The translations under genes and the position numbers were made by a program. A stretch of 7,811 bases of DNA from CAYJFD01 sp964369605 (lineage in GTDB: Bacteria > Bacteroidota > Bacteroidia > Bacteroidales > UBA932): positions 1-7,811 of the forward strand of contig CAYJFD010000054.1 of NCBI GenBank assembly GCA_964369605.1, read 5' to 3'. Of this stretch, positions 1 through 7,716 are shown piece after piece. The notes beneath the pieces are model-generated. The model made no database searches. It was given only the letters and a program-made list of their open reading frames with translations, and was not told the DNA's origin. Position 1 is the stretch's first letter, and every line of letters begins with the position of its first letter.

Positions 1-1
1 A

Positions 2-2548
2 AGATCCTACGAGCATAATAAGGTGTTAATTTGGAGCATTATCATCTTTGTTTCTATATGCGCATTATTCTTTAATGATGTGAATTTCAATAGTGACCTA
101 ATGAGACTAAATTATACCCCAAAACACTTAGCAAAAGCTGAAGAAAAATTAAATAGCTTCTCGAATATTAGCACTACTCGCTCAAATATACTCTTTCTTA
201 GTTCTGCAACAAATCAAGAAGATGCCATAAAAGCCTACACCTCACAGAACTGCATTCTAGACTCCCTAAAGAATATAGGAGAAGTCAATAGCATTTCTGA
301 CATCTCAGACTTAATTATCAGTAATGAAAACCAGGAACTAAGACTTGCAAAATGGTCTAACTTCTGGACAGAGCAGAAACGCAAGGAAGTTCTAATGACT
401 ATAAGAGAATGTGAGGATGAGCTAGGTTTTGAAACTGGTTCATTCTCAGAATTTGAAAAACTTATCTCATATAACTTTAATCCTATTAATTATGGTAAGA
501 TGTCTAATATCTTCCCTGAATGGATTACCGTAGGCGATTCTGTTATGACTATCATCTCGCAGGTCAATATCGATGATGCTAAAAGTAATAATGTATATTC
601 TGCTTTTAAAGATAATAGGCACATCATAATAGCTGATAGAGCACACTTTGCTAGTTTAATGGCAGAAGATGTAAAAAACAACTTCTTTCTCGTTCTCTAT
701 ATATCAGGTTTCTTAATCTTTAGTGTTCTATTAATATCATACGGAAGACTAGAACTTACGATTATAGCCTTTATGCCTATGCTTATAGCTTGGGTGATAA
801 TTATAGGACTTATGTCCATTTTTCAGATAGAATTTAACATAGTCACTATCATCCTATCTACTTTTATATTCGGCATAGGTGATGATTTTAGTATCTTTGT
901 TATGGATGGACTACAGAGTGAGTATAAAAGTAAAACAGGAATATTCTCACACCATAAAAGAGCTATATTCATCTCTGCTATCTCTCTGATTGTCGGTATG
1001 GGGTCCTTAATATTCGCAGTGCATCCAGCGATGTACTCTCTAGGTATCATTTCTCTAATCGGAATGGCTGTAGTGCTCCTTGTATCATACACTATATCAC
1101 CTATGTTATTTCGTCTTTTGATAACTAGGCATACAACAAAAGGGAACTTTCCTCTAACTATACTTGGACTCCTACATACGATTTATGCCTTTTCTATATT
1201 CATCGTTGGTACTATAATAATTCAACTTTGTATAATTCTTACCTCATTTTTGTTATTTAATAAGCACAGAAGAGAACTGATTATTCATGCGATGGTCAAG
1301 ACATTCACATCTTTCCTTGCCAAGGCGATGTTTACGATCAAACAACAAAAGATTAATACAGAGAACCTTAATTTTAATAAACCTTCGGTTATTATAGCAA
1401 ACCACCAGTCCATAGCAGATATAATTCTAATATTGAGTCTTCATCGTAAAATAATAATGATAACTAAAGATTGGGTATGGCGTAGTCCTATTTTAGGCCC
1501 GATCGTTAGGTTTTTAGGTTTCTATAATGCCTCTGATGGTTTTGAAGATTCTATTGAAAGACTAGGCGAAAAAGTTAAACAAGGTTATAGTATAATGATT
1601 TTTCCTGAGGGTACTCGCTCTGCAGATAATGAAATTAAACGCTTCCATAAAGGGGCATTTTACATAGCAGAAAAATTAAAACTAGACATCACTCCTATAC
1701 TTTTTTACGGAAATGGAGATATCTCTTCGAAGTCCCAACCATTATACATTAAAGTATCTGACCAAATAACAAAGGTCTTAGAAAGAATTCCTTATGACTC
1801 ACAAGAATATGGAATAGGCTATAAAGAAAGATGTAAGAATATTCAGAACTTATTAAGAAGGGAATACAGAGTACTATACGAGGAATTTAACCGCGCTTCT
1901 AATTCTTATTTTAGAAATGCAATTATCGCAAACTATACATATAAAGGGCCTGTTCTTGAATGGTATATGAGGGTAAAACTCAAATTTGAGAAATGGTACG
2001 ATAGTTATGACAGACTACTACCTAGGGAGGGAATTATCTTAGACTTAGGATGTGGCTACGGAGCTATGGCGTACTTACTATCTATCTATTCTAATAGGAG
2101 AAGGATCATAGCTATTGACTACGATGGGGATAAGATAGATGTCGCAAATAACGCCTTTTTAAAAAATGAAAGAATAAATTTCTATAAAGAAGACATTAGG
2201 AATTATAACATACCTCAGGCTGATGGTATTATCATAAGCGATGTTCTTCATTACGTCGATCACGAATCACAGAAAAGAATAATCGAAAATTGCATTCTAA
2301 AACTCAACAAGGGCGGGGTCATCTTAATTAGAGAAGGGGATAAATCTCTATCAAAGAATCACGAGCTTACAGAGAAGACTGAACAGTGGTCTACTAAATA
2401 TATTAAGTTTAATATAACAGATGGTGAATTATGCTTTCTATCAAAGAGCATAATAACAGATATCTGCAAGAAACATAACATGAATTTTGAGATTATCGAG
2501 TCTAAGAAGGAGAGTAGTAATACACTATTTCGAATAAATCATAAGTAG
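2..2548 (+). CDS. Trifunctional MMPL exporter / lysophospholipid-type acyltransferase / SAM methyltransferase, 5' end outside window
   Basis: This is an inner-membrane fusion protein that probably exports and decorates a polyene-type lipid. The frame is open back to base 2 with no stop, so the GTG at 23 is unlikely to be the true start. Numbering below counts that GTG as residue 1. Residues 3-17 form one membrane helix, followed by a periplasmic loop to about 218. Helices follow at about 220-238, 245-265, 270-294 (with GIGDD at 284-288), 313-334 and 340-366. This matches the second half of a 12-helix MMPL/RND exporter, so the first half should lie upstream. A hydrophobic stretch (378-412) leads into a PlsC-type acyltransferase with NHQSIAD at 460-466 (the NHx4D motif) and FPEGTRS at 527-533. 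A class I methyltransferase follows, with DLGCGYG at 674-680, acidic D699 and SDVLHY at 739-744. The next gene starts three bases after the TAG stop. Domain calls are firm; the substrate is inferred from context. Confidence 0.9.
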   Translation, partial: RSYEHNKVLIWSIIIFVSICALFFNDVNFNSDLMRLNYTPKHLAKAEEKLNSFSNISTTRSNILFLSSATNQEDAIKAYTSQNCILDSLKNIGEVNSISDISDLIISNENQELRLAKWSNFWTEQKRKEVLMTIRECEDELGFETGSFSEFEKLISYNFNPINYGKMSNIFPEWITVGDSVMTIISQVNIDDAKSNNVYSAFKDNRHIIIADRAHFASLMAEDVKNNFFLVLYISGFLIFSVLLISYGRLELTIIAFMPMLIAWVIIIGLMSIFQIEFNIVTIILSTFIFGIGDDFSIFVMDGLQSEYKSKTGIFSHHKRAIFISAISLIVGMGSLIFAVHPAMYSLGIISLIGMAVVLLVSYTISPMLFRLLITRHTTKGNFPLTILGLLHTIYAFSIFIVGTIIIQLCIILTSFLLFNKHRRELIIHAMVKTFTSFLAKAMFTIKQQKINTENLNFNKPSVIIANHQSIADIILILSLHRKIIMITKDWVWRSPILGPIVRFLGFYNASDGFEDSIERLGEKVKQGYSIMIFPEGTRSADNEIKRFHKGAFYIAEKLKLDITPILFYGNGDISSKSQPLYIKVSDQITKVLERIPYDSQEYGIGYKERCKNIQNLLRREYRVLYEEFNRASNSYFRNAIIANYTYKGPVLEWYMRVKLKFEKWYDSYDRLLPREGIILDLGCGYGAMAYLLSIYSNRRRIIAIDYDGDKIDVANNAFLKNERINFYKEDIRNYNIPQADGIIISDVLHYVDHESQKRIIENCILKLNKGGVILIREGDKSLSKNHELTEKTEQWSTKYIKFNITDGELCFLSKSIITDICKKHNMNFEIIESKKESSNTLFRINHK

Positions 2549-2551
2549 GAT

Positions 2552-4042
2552 ATGAGTAAAAAATTTGATGTAGTAATTATTGGCAGCGGACTTGGAGGTC
2601 TAGAATGTGGAGTTATTCTTAGCAAAGAGGGTTATAACGTATGCGTCCTAGAGCAACATTCTTCCTTTGGGGGCTGCCTTCAAAGTTTTAAAAGGGGACA
2701 AAATTCTATAGACACTGGTATTCATTATGCTGGAAGTTTAGCTCCAGGTCAAATTCTGCATCAGTATTTCAAATATTTTGGGGTCTTCGACAATATCAGC
2801 CTAATCAAACTCGATGAGGACTTTGAGCACATCAATCTGGGAGAAAGGGGGGAATTTATATTTAGACAAGGCTACGAAAATTTCATAGAAGAGCTATGCT
2901 CTAAGTTCCCTCACGAAAGGGCAGGCATCGTTCGTTACTGTTCTTTGATAAAAGAAATCGGAGAATCTATAAATGTGGCGACTCTTCGTTCTGGAGAACT
3001 CTCTGGAGACAACACTAAGTATATGGGAGAGTCTCTGGTTCACTTTATAGAAGACTGTATAAAAGATCCACTATTACGAGAAGTACTCGCTGGCACAAAT
3101 TTGCTATGTGGTGCTAGTAAGGAAACTGCTTCATTATACCACCACGCCATGATTCATCACTCGAATATTGAAGGGGCTTATCGTTTTGGTGGAAGTTCAC
3201 AAGGGATCGCAGATTCGATGGTTGCAACTATTCGCGCCAATGGTGGTACTATGCTATGTAATTCAAAGGTTATACACCTTGATACAAGTAACAATAAAGT
3301 AGTCTCAGCTGAATTAGAGGATGGAAGCAAGGTATTTGCCAATACATTTATTTCTAATACACATCCAAGTTCTACTTTTTCTATGCTCGGAGAAGTTTCG
3401 TGTATTCGAAAAGCATATAAAACGCGTCTATCCTTACTCCCTAATTCTTATGGTATTTTTTCTGTCTATTTGAACCTTAAGCAAGACTCTGTTAAATATA
3501 TTAATAAGAATCATTATCTTTACATGAATAAGGACGTATGGGACATAAAGATGACAAGTCTTGATCCAAAGCTAATATTTCTTAGTTCTCAGTGTTCTTC
3601 GAACAAGGGAGATTATAGCAGTACTATATCTTTAATGAGCGCAGTAGATGATAGTCTATTTGCACCGTTTAGGGATACTAGCTTTGGACAAAGGGATAAC
3701 GAATATAAAGAATTAAAGGAGCAGATAACCAATAATATTATCGACTGCACACTTGGCTTTATGCCTGAGATTAAGGAATATATTTGCAAGGTATATTCAT
3801 CGTCACCTCTAACTTATCAACATTATACTTCTACTCCTAATGGCTCTGCTTATGGTTTGGCGAAAGGATGGCAAAATAGTATTAGCTCATTTATTCCTCC
3901 TAGGACAAAGGTTGATAACTTATTATTGACTGGGCAGAATCTTAACGTGCACGGGATGTTAGGTGTAAGTTTAACGGCTGTCTCAACTTGCGCACATTTA
4001 CTTGGGAAAGAGTATTTGACTAAAAAAATTGGTAATTTTTAA
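2552..4042 (+). CDS. CrtI/phytoene desaturase-like NAD(P)/FAD-dependent oxidoreductase
   Basis: This 496-residue protein is a FAD flavoenzyme of the phytoene desaturase / RetSat / amine oxidase superfamily. The N-terminal Rossmann motif is complete: GSGLGG at 11-16, acidic E34 ending the second strand, and GGC at 40-42. DTGIHYAG at 54-61 fits the conserved segment after the dinucleotide fold in CrtI-like enzymes. The C-terminal FAD-contacting segment around TGQN (460-463) and the following HGMLG fits the family's usual carboxy-terminal motif. Length is normal for the family. There is no signal peptide, so it is cytoplasmic or membrane-associated. The start lies three bases after the preceding stop; AGGA just upstream is a weak ribosome site, and translational coupling is likely. 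CrtI relatives desaturate, isomerise or saturate polyenes. In this setting it probably changes the oxidation state or geometry of a polyketide-derived polyene chain rather than a carotenoid, since no crtB-like gene is present here. The reaction itself is inferred. Confidence 0.87.
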   Translation: MSKKFDVVIIGSGLGGLECGVILSKEGYNVCVLEQHSSFGGCLQSFKRGQNSIDTGIHYAGSLAPGQILHQYFKYFGVFDNISLIKLDEDFEHINLGERGEFIFRQGYENFIEELCSKFPHERAGIVRYCSLIKEIGESINVATLRSGELSGDNTKYMGESLVHFIEDCIKDPLLREVLAGTNLLCGASKETASLYHHAMIHHSNIEGAYRFGGSSQGIADSMVATIRANGGTMLCNSKVIHLDTSNNKVVSAELEDGSKVFANTFISNTHPSSTFSMLGEVSCIRKAYKTRLSLLPNSYGIFSVYLNLKQDSVKYINKNHYLYMNKDVWDIKMTSLDPKLIFLSSQCSSNKGDYSSTISLMSAVDDSLFAPFRDTSFGQRDNEYKELKEQITNNIIDCTLGFMPEIKEYICKVYSSSPLTYQHYTSTPNGSAYGLAKGWQNSISSFIPPRTKVDNLLLTGQNLNVHGMLGVSLTAVSTCAHLLGKEYLTKKIGNF

Positions 4043-4065
4043 ACTTTTAAGAATTATATTTACGT

Positions 4066-5718
4066 ATGAAAAAGACTATTAAATATTTGTTATTATTCTT
4101 ATCGATAATCATAATTATCCCTATCCTTATTTCGCTTATACTTTTTCTAAGTGCTGATACTGGAGAACCGGCACTAACTATTAATCCTAATGATTTTCAC
4201 ATAGTAGAATCTAGCGATACTTTATTTTGTAAGGACTCATATCTGCATCGGGATGACTCAGGTATGTGGGAATTATTCATAACTGGATCCAAACAGGAGA
4301 AGGGAGCAAAACAAGGATTACTTAGCAAGGATTTGTTAAAGTTCCAAGAAGATGTATTTATTAATCAAGTAAGGGGATTCATACCTTCGGACAACTACCT
4401 TTCTTTCTTAAGGTTTCTTACTTTGATATTCAATAGAAATCTGGGTGAGCATGTACCAGAGGAATACAGAGAAGAGATTCTTGCGATTTCTCAGTTCTGC
4501 ACTAACGAGTACGACGCGATAGGATCACCTTACCTACGACAATTGAACTTTCACGCAGCACACGATATTGGGCATACTATGCAACAATATATGCTTGTTG
4601 GATGTAGTTCTTTTGGTGCGTGGGGTAAGAAGAGTGCTGAGGGCGACCTTATAATAGCTCGTAACTTTGACTTTTATGTTGGTGAAGACTTTGCAAAGAA
4701 TAAGATTATTACTTTTGCTTCCCCAGAAAAGGGTTATCGCTATGCTAGTATTGGCTGGTCTGGGATGATAGGTGTTCTTTCGGGTATTAATCAAGAGGGT
4801 TTAACTGTAAGTATCAATGCTGCAAAGGGCTCCATTCCCACTTCTGCTGCCACCCCTATTTCTATCCTAGCAAGGGAGATATTGCAATATGCATCGACTA
4901 TAGATGAAGCGTATGATATTGCCGCAAGGCACGACACCTTTGTAAGTGAATCTTTACTTATCGGCTCTTCAAATGATAGAAGCGCAGCTATTATTGAAAA
5001 GACACCTTCTAAACTGGCACTATTTACGACTGAAAATCAACACATTATATGTACTAATCACTTTCAATCTCAAGAGTATGCTCAGGATAAACACAATATT
5101 AATAATATAGAATTTAGTGACAGTAAATATAGATATGATAGACTAGCTGAGCTTATTCAAAATGACAGTATTGATTATATTCAGGCTATTGATGTTATGC
5201 GTGATCGCTACGGAAAGGGAAATGAGGATATAGGGATAGGTAATGAAATGACTCTGAATCAGTCTATTGCCCACCATAGTGTTATTTTTGCTCCTGATAA
5301 GGATAGAATGTGGGTTTCTACTTCTCCTTGGCAGTCGGGGACTTTTATTTGTTATGATCTTAGTGACTTCTTTGAACTAGGATCTTATCCTAAACGTATA
5401 GACAGCTTGGACGTAGCAGAGGATAAGAAGTTCATTAATAATGATTTAGATAGATTAATTGCATATCGTGAAGGTGTTAGCTTTATCAATAAGGCTATAA
5501 GGAACGATGAAGTGATAGATAAGGGATATATACTAGAGTTTATGAAGTATAACCCAATGCACTATTATACATACAGAATACTTGGAGACTACTACAACTC
5601 TATTTCAGATAAGCAGCTTGCTATTAGAATGTACCAGGATGCCTTACTACGGGAAATTCCATATAAGAGTGAAAGAATAGAGATTCAGGAAATTATAGAT
5701 AAAATAGAAGACAAATAA
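4066..5718 (+). CDS. C45-type autoproteolytic Ntn acyltransferase/hydrolase, membrane-anchored, with TPR-like C-terminus
   Basis: This 550-residue protein resembles the acyl-CoA:6-aminopenicillanate acyltransferase / choloylglycine hydrolase (Ntn) superfamily. Residues 7-29 form a single hydrophobic helix after a Lys-rich start (signal anchor or signal peptide), so the catalytic part is probably periplasmic. GSKQEKGAKQG (around 80) fits the conserved pre-nucleophile segment. The likely nucleophile is C180 in the VGCSSFG context, exposed by self-cleavage between G179 and C180. RNFDF at 199-203 supplies the Arg-x-x-Asp pair, with further candidates N251 (SINAAKG) and N331 (TNHF), matching the order in Ntn hydrolases. 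Residues 499-532 look like one TPR unit, and the 432-550 tail is helical. The gap of 23 bases from the upstream gene shows no terminator. Family members form or cleave amide or ester bonds. A plausible role is joining or trimming an acyl group on the pathway product. Fold and nucleophile are well supported; the substrate is unknown. Confidence 0.86.
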   Translation: MKKTIKYLLLFLSIIIIIPILISLILFLSADTGEPALTINPNDFHIVESSDTLFCKDSYLHRDDSGMWELFITGSKQEKGAKQGLLSKDLLKFQEDVFINQVRGFIPSDNYLSFLRFLTLIFNRNLGEHVPEEYREEILAISQFCTNEYDAIGSPYLRQLNFHAAHDIGHTMQQYMLVGCSSFGAWGKKSAEGDLIIARNFDFYVGEDFAKNKIITFASPEKGYRYASIGWSGMIGVLSGINQEGLTVSINAAKGSIPTSAATPISILAREILQYASTIDEAYDIAARHDTFVSESLLIGSSNDRSAAIIEKTPSKLALFTTENQHIICTNHFQSQEYAQDKHNINNIEFSDSKYRYDRLAELIQNDSIDYIQAIDVMRDRYGKGNEDIGIGNEMTLNQSIAHHSVIFAPDKDRMWVSTSPWQSGTFICYDLSDFFELGSYPKRIDSLDVAEDKKFINNDLDRLIAYREGVSFINKAIRNDEVIDKGYILEFMKYNPMHYYTYRILGDYYNSISDKQLAIRMYQDALLREIPYKSERIEIQEIIDKIEDK

Positions 5719-5720
5719 GC

Positions 5721-7016
5721 ATGATAAAGAATAATAGAATACAGTTCTCGGATAGGGAAAGTATCAAGATATTTCAGAGTGAAAGATTACAGGAAGAACT
5801 GCATTATATGTATGAAAACTCGCCTTTTTATAGATCCTTACTAGACAAGGAGGGTATAGATATCAGTTCTATTAAAAGTACTGATGACCTTGTTAAACTT
5901 CCCATTACAACAAAGGACGACTTACACAAGTATAATAGCGATTTTGTAGCTATTAGCAAAAATGAGATAATAGATATAGTAACGACTTCAGGCACACTTG
6001 GAGAGCCTGTAACCTTTGTTTTATCTGAGAGTGATCTTCAAAGGTTAGCATATAATGAGGCCCTATCTTTTACTATGGCTGGATGTAATAGTAGTGATAT
6101 ACTACAACTGATGACCACTATCGACAAAAGGTTTATGGCAGGCCTAGCATATTTTCTAGGTGCACGTGAGCTTGGATGCGGTGTAGTCCGTGTCGGCAAT
6201 GGTATCCCTGAACTACAATGGGATACGATTAGAAGAATAAACCCTACTGGCTGCATCGTTGTACCTTCATTTCTAACAAAGTTAACTGAATTCGCAAAGG
6301 CAGCAAATATTGATTACTATAACTCATCTCTTAAACGAGCGATTTGTATTGGAGAGGCTCTTAGGAATCCAGATGGGAATTATAATGCCCTTGGGAACAG
6401 AATTGCCAGTGAATGGCCTGAATTAGAGTTATTCTCCACCTATGCTTCTACTGAGATGCAGAGTTCCTTTACAGAGTGCGAGCATCACTGTGGGTGCCAC
6501 ACTCCAGCCGAGTTAATTATAGTCGAACTGCTTGATGATAATAATAATCCTGTTGCTGATGGAGAATTAGGGGAAGTAGTTATTACAACCATTGGAGTAC
6601 GTGGCATGCCACTACTTCGATTCAAGACTGGCGATATATGTGTAGGTAATAGCGAAAAATGTAAATGTGGAAGAAGTACCCTTAGACTAAGTTCTGTTCT
6701 TGGTAGAAAAGGACAGAGAATTAAATACAAGGGCACAACGCTATACCCAAGTGCACTTTATGACATACTGGACAATGTTCCAGATGTTATCAATTATATA
6801 GTGGAGGTTTATACAGGGGACCTAGGCACAGACCAAATAGTAATAAAGATAGGCAGCGCTAGAAATGATGAGCATTTTATCAAAGAATTAAAGGATTTAT
6901 TCCGTTCTAAGATAAGAGTTGCTCCAGATATTTTATTTGAACCTGTAGACTATATTTCCCAGAAAATTTCTCCTAACATGAATCGTAAAGCAAAAAAATT
7001 CGTAGATTTGCGTTAG
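5721..7016 (+). CDS. Phenylacetate-CoA ligase (PaaK/CapK)-like adenylate-forming enzyme
   Basis: This 431-residue cytoplasmic member of the ANL superfamily has the length of PaaK / coenzyme F390 synthetase-like proteins. The phosphate-binding motif TTSGTLGEPV lies at 88-97, the adenine-binding motif YASTE at 241-245, and RFKTGD at 300-305 is the ribose-contacting motif. K423 near the C-terminus (RKAKKFVD) lies where the catalytic lysine of PaaK-type enzymes falls. Two Cys/His groups, C253-E-H-H-C-G-C-H260 and C314-K-C-G-R318, resemble the metal-binding cysteines seen in this subfamily. The start is two bases after the previous stop with no Shine-Dalgarno site, so coupled translation is expected. 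The enzyme should activate a carboxylic acid to an acyl-AMP and pass it to CoA or a carrier protein. In an aryl polyene / flexirubin-type setting, an aromatic acid such as a cinnamate or benzoate is the likeliest substrate, but this is inference. Confidence 0.88.
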   Translation: MIKNNRIQFSDRESIKIFQSERLQEELHYMYENSPFYRSLLDKEGIDISSIKSTDDLVKLPITTKDDLHKYNSDFVAISKNEIIDIVTTSGTLGEPVTFVLSESDLQRLAYNEALSFTMAGCNSSDILQLMTTIDKRFMAGLAYFLGARELGCGVVRVGNGIPELQWDTIRRINPTGCIVVPSFLTKLTEFAKAANIDYYNSSLKRAICIGEALRNPDGNYNALGNRIASEWPELELFSTYASTEMQSSFTECEHHCGCHTPAELIIVELLDDNNNPVADGELGEVVITTIGVRGMPLLRFKTGDICVGNSEKCKCGRSTLRLSSVLGRKGQRIKYKGTTLYPSALYDILDNVPDVINYIVEVYTGDLGTDQIVIKIGSARNDEHFIKELKDLFRSKIRVAPDILFEPVDYISQKISPNMNRKAKKFVDLR

Positions 7017-7068
7017 TTCCTCCTAAGAGCACTAAATACTAGAAACACTTTAAATAATAATAATTAAT

Positions 7069-7620
7069 ATGAAAAAGATTACACTATTTGTACTTACTCT
7101 TCTTATATCCCTATCAGCATTTGCTAAAAATGACAGATTTGATGGCACTGTCGATTTCCTAGGTATTGATTTTTCTTCTGTAGATATTATTGGCGCTGAA
7201 GAAACAAGAGAGGAATTCCACGAAGCATTTGAGGGTATCAACATTCTTATGTATACAGAGCCAAGAAAATATGATATATCTAAGTATTTAGATGTATATG
7301 TAAAATCTATCGACACTGATAATGCTATCGATAGAATAAAACTTCACGATACGGATAACTATCTTAAAGCAGATAGAGGCGATATCGATATCGAAAAAAT
7401 CATAAAAAAGTACCCTAAAAATGAAGGTGCTCAGTTACTTATCATTGCAAAAGAATTAAACAAAGGCAGGGAGTACGGAGTATTCCAGGCAGTTATCTTT
7501 GATGGAGAGAGCAGAGATATAATTTCATCTATCGAATTTTATGGCAACCCTCGTGGTTTTGGCCTAAGAAACTACTGGGCAGGAGCACTATATAACGGCC
7601 TTAAGAACTTCCGCTTTTAG
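7069..7620 (+). CDS. Secreted protein of unknown function
   Basis: This 183-residue protein has a clear Sec signal peptide: Lys at 2-3, a hydrophobic core to about 15, and an Ala-Phe-Ala site, with cleavage predicted after A19. There is no lipobox cysteine, so it should be soluble in the periplasm or exported. The mature part mixes acidic and basic segments, has no cysteine and no further membrane helix, and ends in an aromatic, Gly-rich segment (GFGLRNYWAG, about 163-172). It resembles small secreted hypothetical proteins common in Bacteroidota, but I cannot name a domain or function. It lies 52 bases after the ligase gene, further than the others are spaced. No convincing promoter with both TTTG and TAnnTTTG is visible in that gap. 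The ATG follows an A/T-rich leader without a Shine-Dalgarno site, as is usual in this phylum. It may close the operon or be an independent gene. Confidence 0.82.
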   Translation: MKKITLFVLTLLISLSAFAKNDRFDGTVDFLGIDFSSVDIIGAEETREEFHEAFEGINILMYTEPRKYDISKYLDVYVKSIDTDNAIDRIKLHDTDNYLKADRGDIDIEKIIKKYPKNEGAQLLIIAKELNKGREYGVFQAVIFDGESRDIISSIEFYGNPRGFGLRNYWAGALYNGLKNFRF

Positions 7621-7628
7621 AAATGAAA

Positions 7629-7716
7629 GCACTCCTCCCATCCACATAAGGAAGATATGGCGTCAGCCCTAAAATTAATCTTCCGTGATGGGTGGGAATG
7701 CTGTTTTAGGATTGAC
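7629..7716 (+). other. Intergenic inverted repeats with two alternative folds
   Basis: The 142 bases between the last gene and the terminator hold no clear gene but several complementary arms. Fold 1 pairs 7637-7642 (CCCATC) with 7687-7692 (GATGGG), extends outward through 7633-7636 with 7694-7697 past a bulged T7693, and encloses a perfect 7-bp arm, GGAAGAT 7650-7656 with ATCTTCC 7678-7684. Fold 2 pairs 7662-7674 with 7704-7716 as a 13-position stem with one C/A mismatch and one G-U. The folds cross each other, so they exclude one another or form a pseudoknot. The element could be a structured 3' UTR, a small RNA, or a remnant of a short repeat element. The complementarity is seen directly; any function is speculation. 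Confidence 0.35.

Noticed and set aside
892..899. TATCTTTG, an exact match to the Bacteroidota -7 consensus TAnnTTTG
   Set aside because: It lies inside the exporter coding region, has no TTG/TTTG element about 20 bases upstream, and no gene starts shortly after it.
490..1092. Two minus-strand open frames (490-681 and 823-1092)
   Set aside because: They lie wholly inside the exporter gene, which has clear domain support; their translations show no recognisable motif and look like antisense shadows.
4043..4065. Gap before the C45 gene as an internal promoter or terminator
   Set aside because: It is only 23 A/T-rich bases with no hairpin and no paired TTTG/TAnnTTTG elements.
7007..7040. Possible promoter for the secreted protein: TTTG at 7007-7010 and TAAATACT at 7033-7040
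   Set aside because: The -7 element matches only the TA and one T of TAnnTTTG, so it is too weak to list as a promoter.
6038..7316. Minus-strand open frames opposite the ligase and the secreted-protein gene
   Set aside because: They are low-complexity Ser/Pro/Leu-rich translations with no domain or start signal, overlapping well-supported + strand genes.
7623..7649. Eight-codon frame ATG...TAA (MKALLPST) as a possible leader peptide ahead of the alternative stems
   Set aside because: It has no run of regulatory codons, and no gene follows the structure before the terminator that an attenuator could control.
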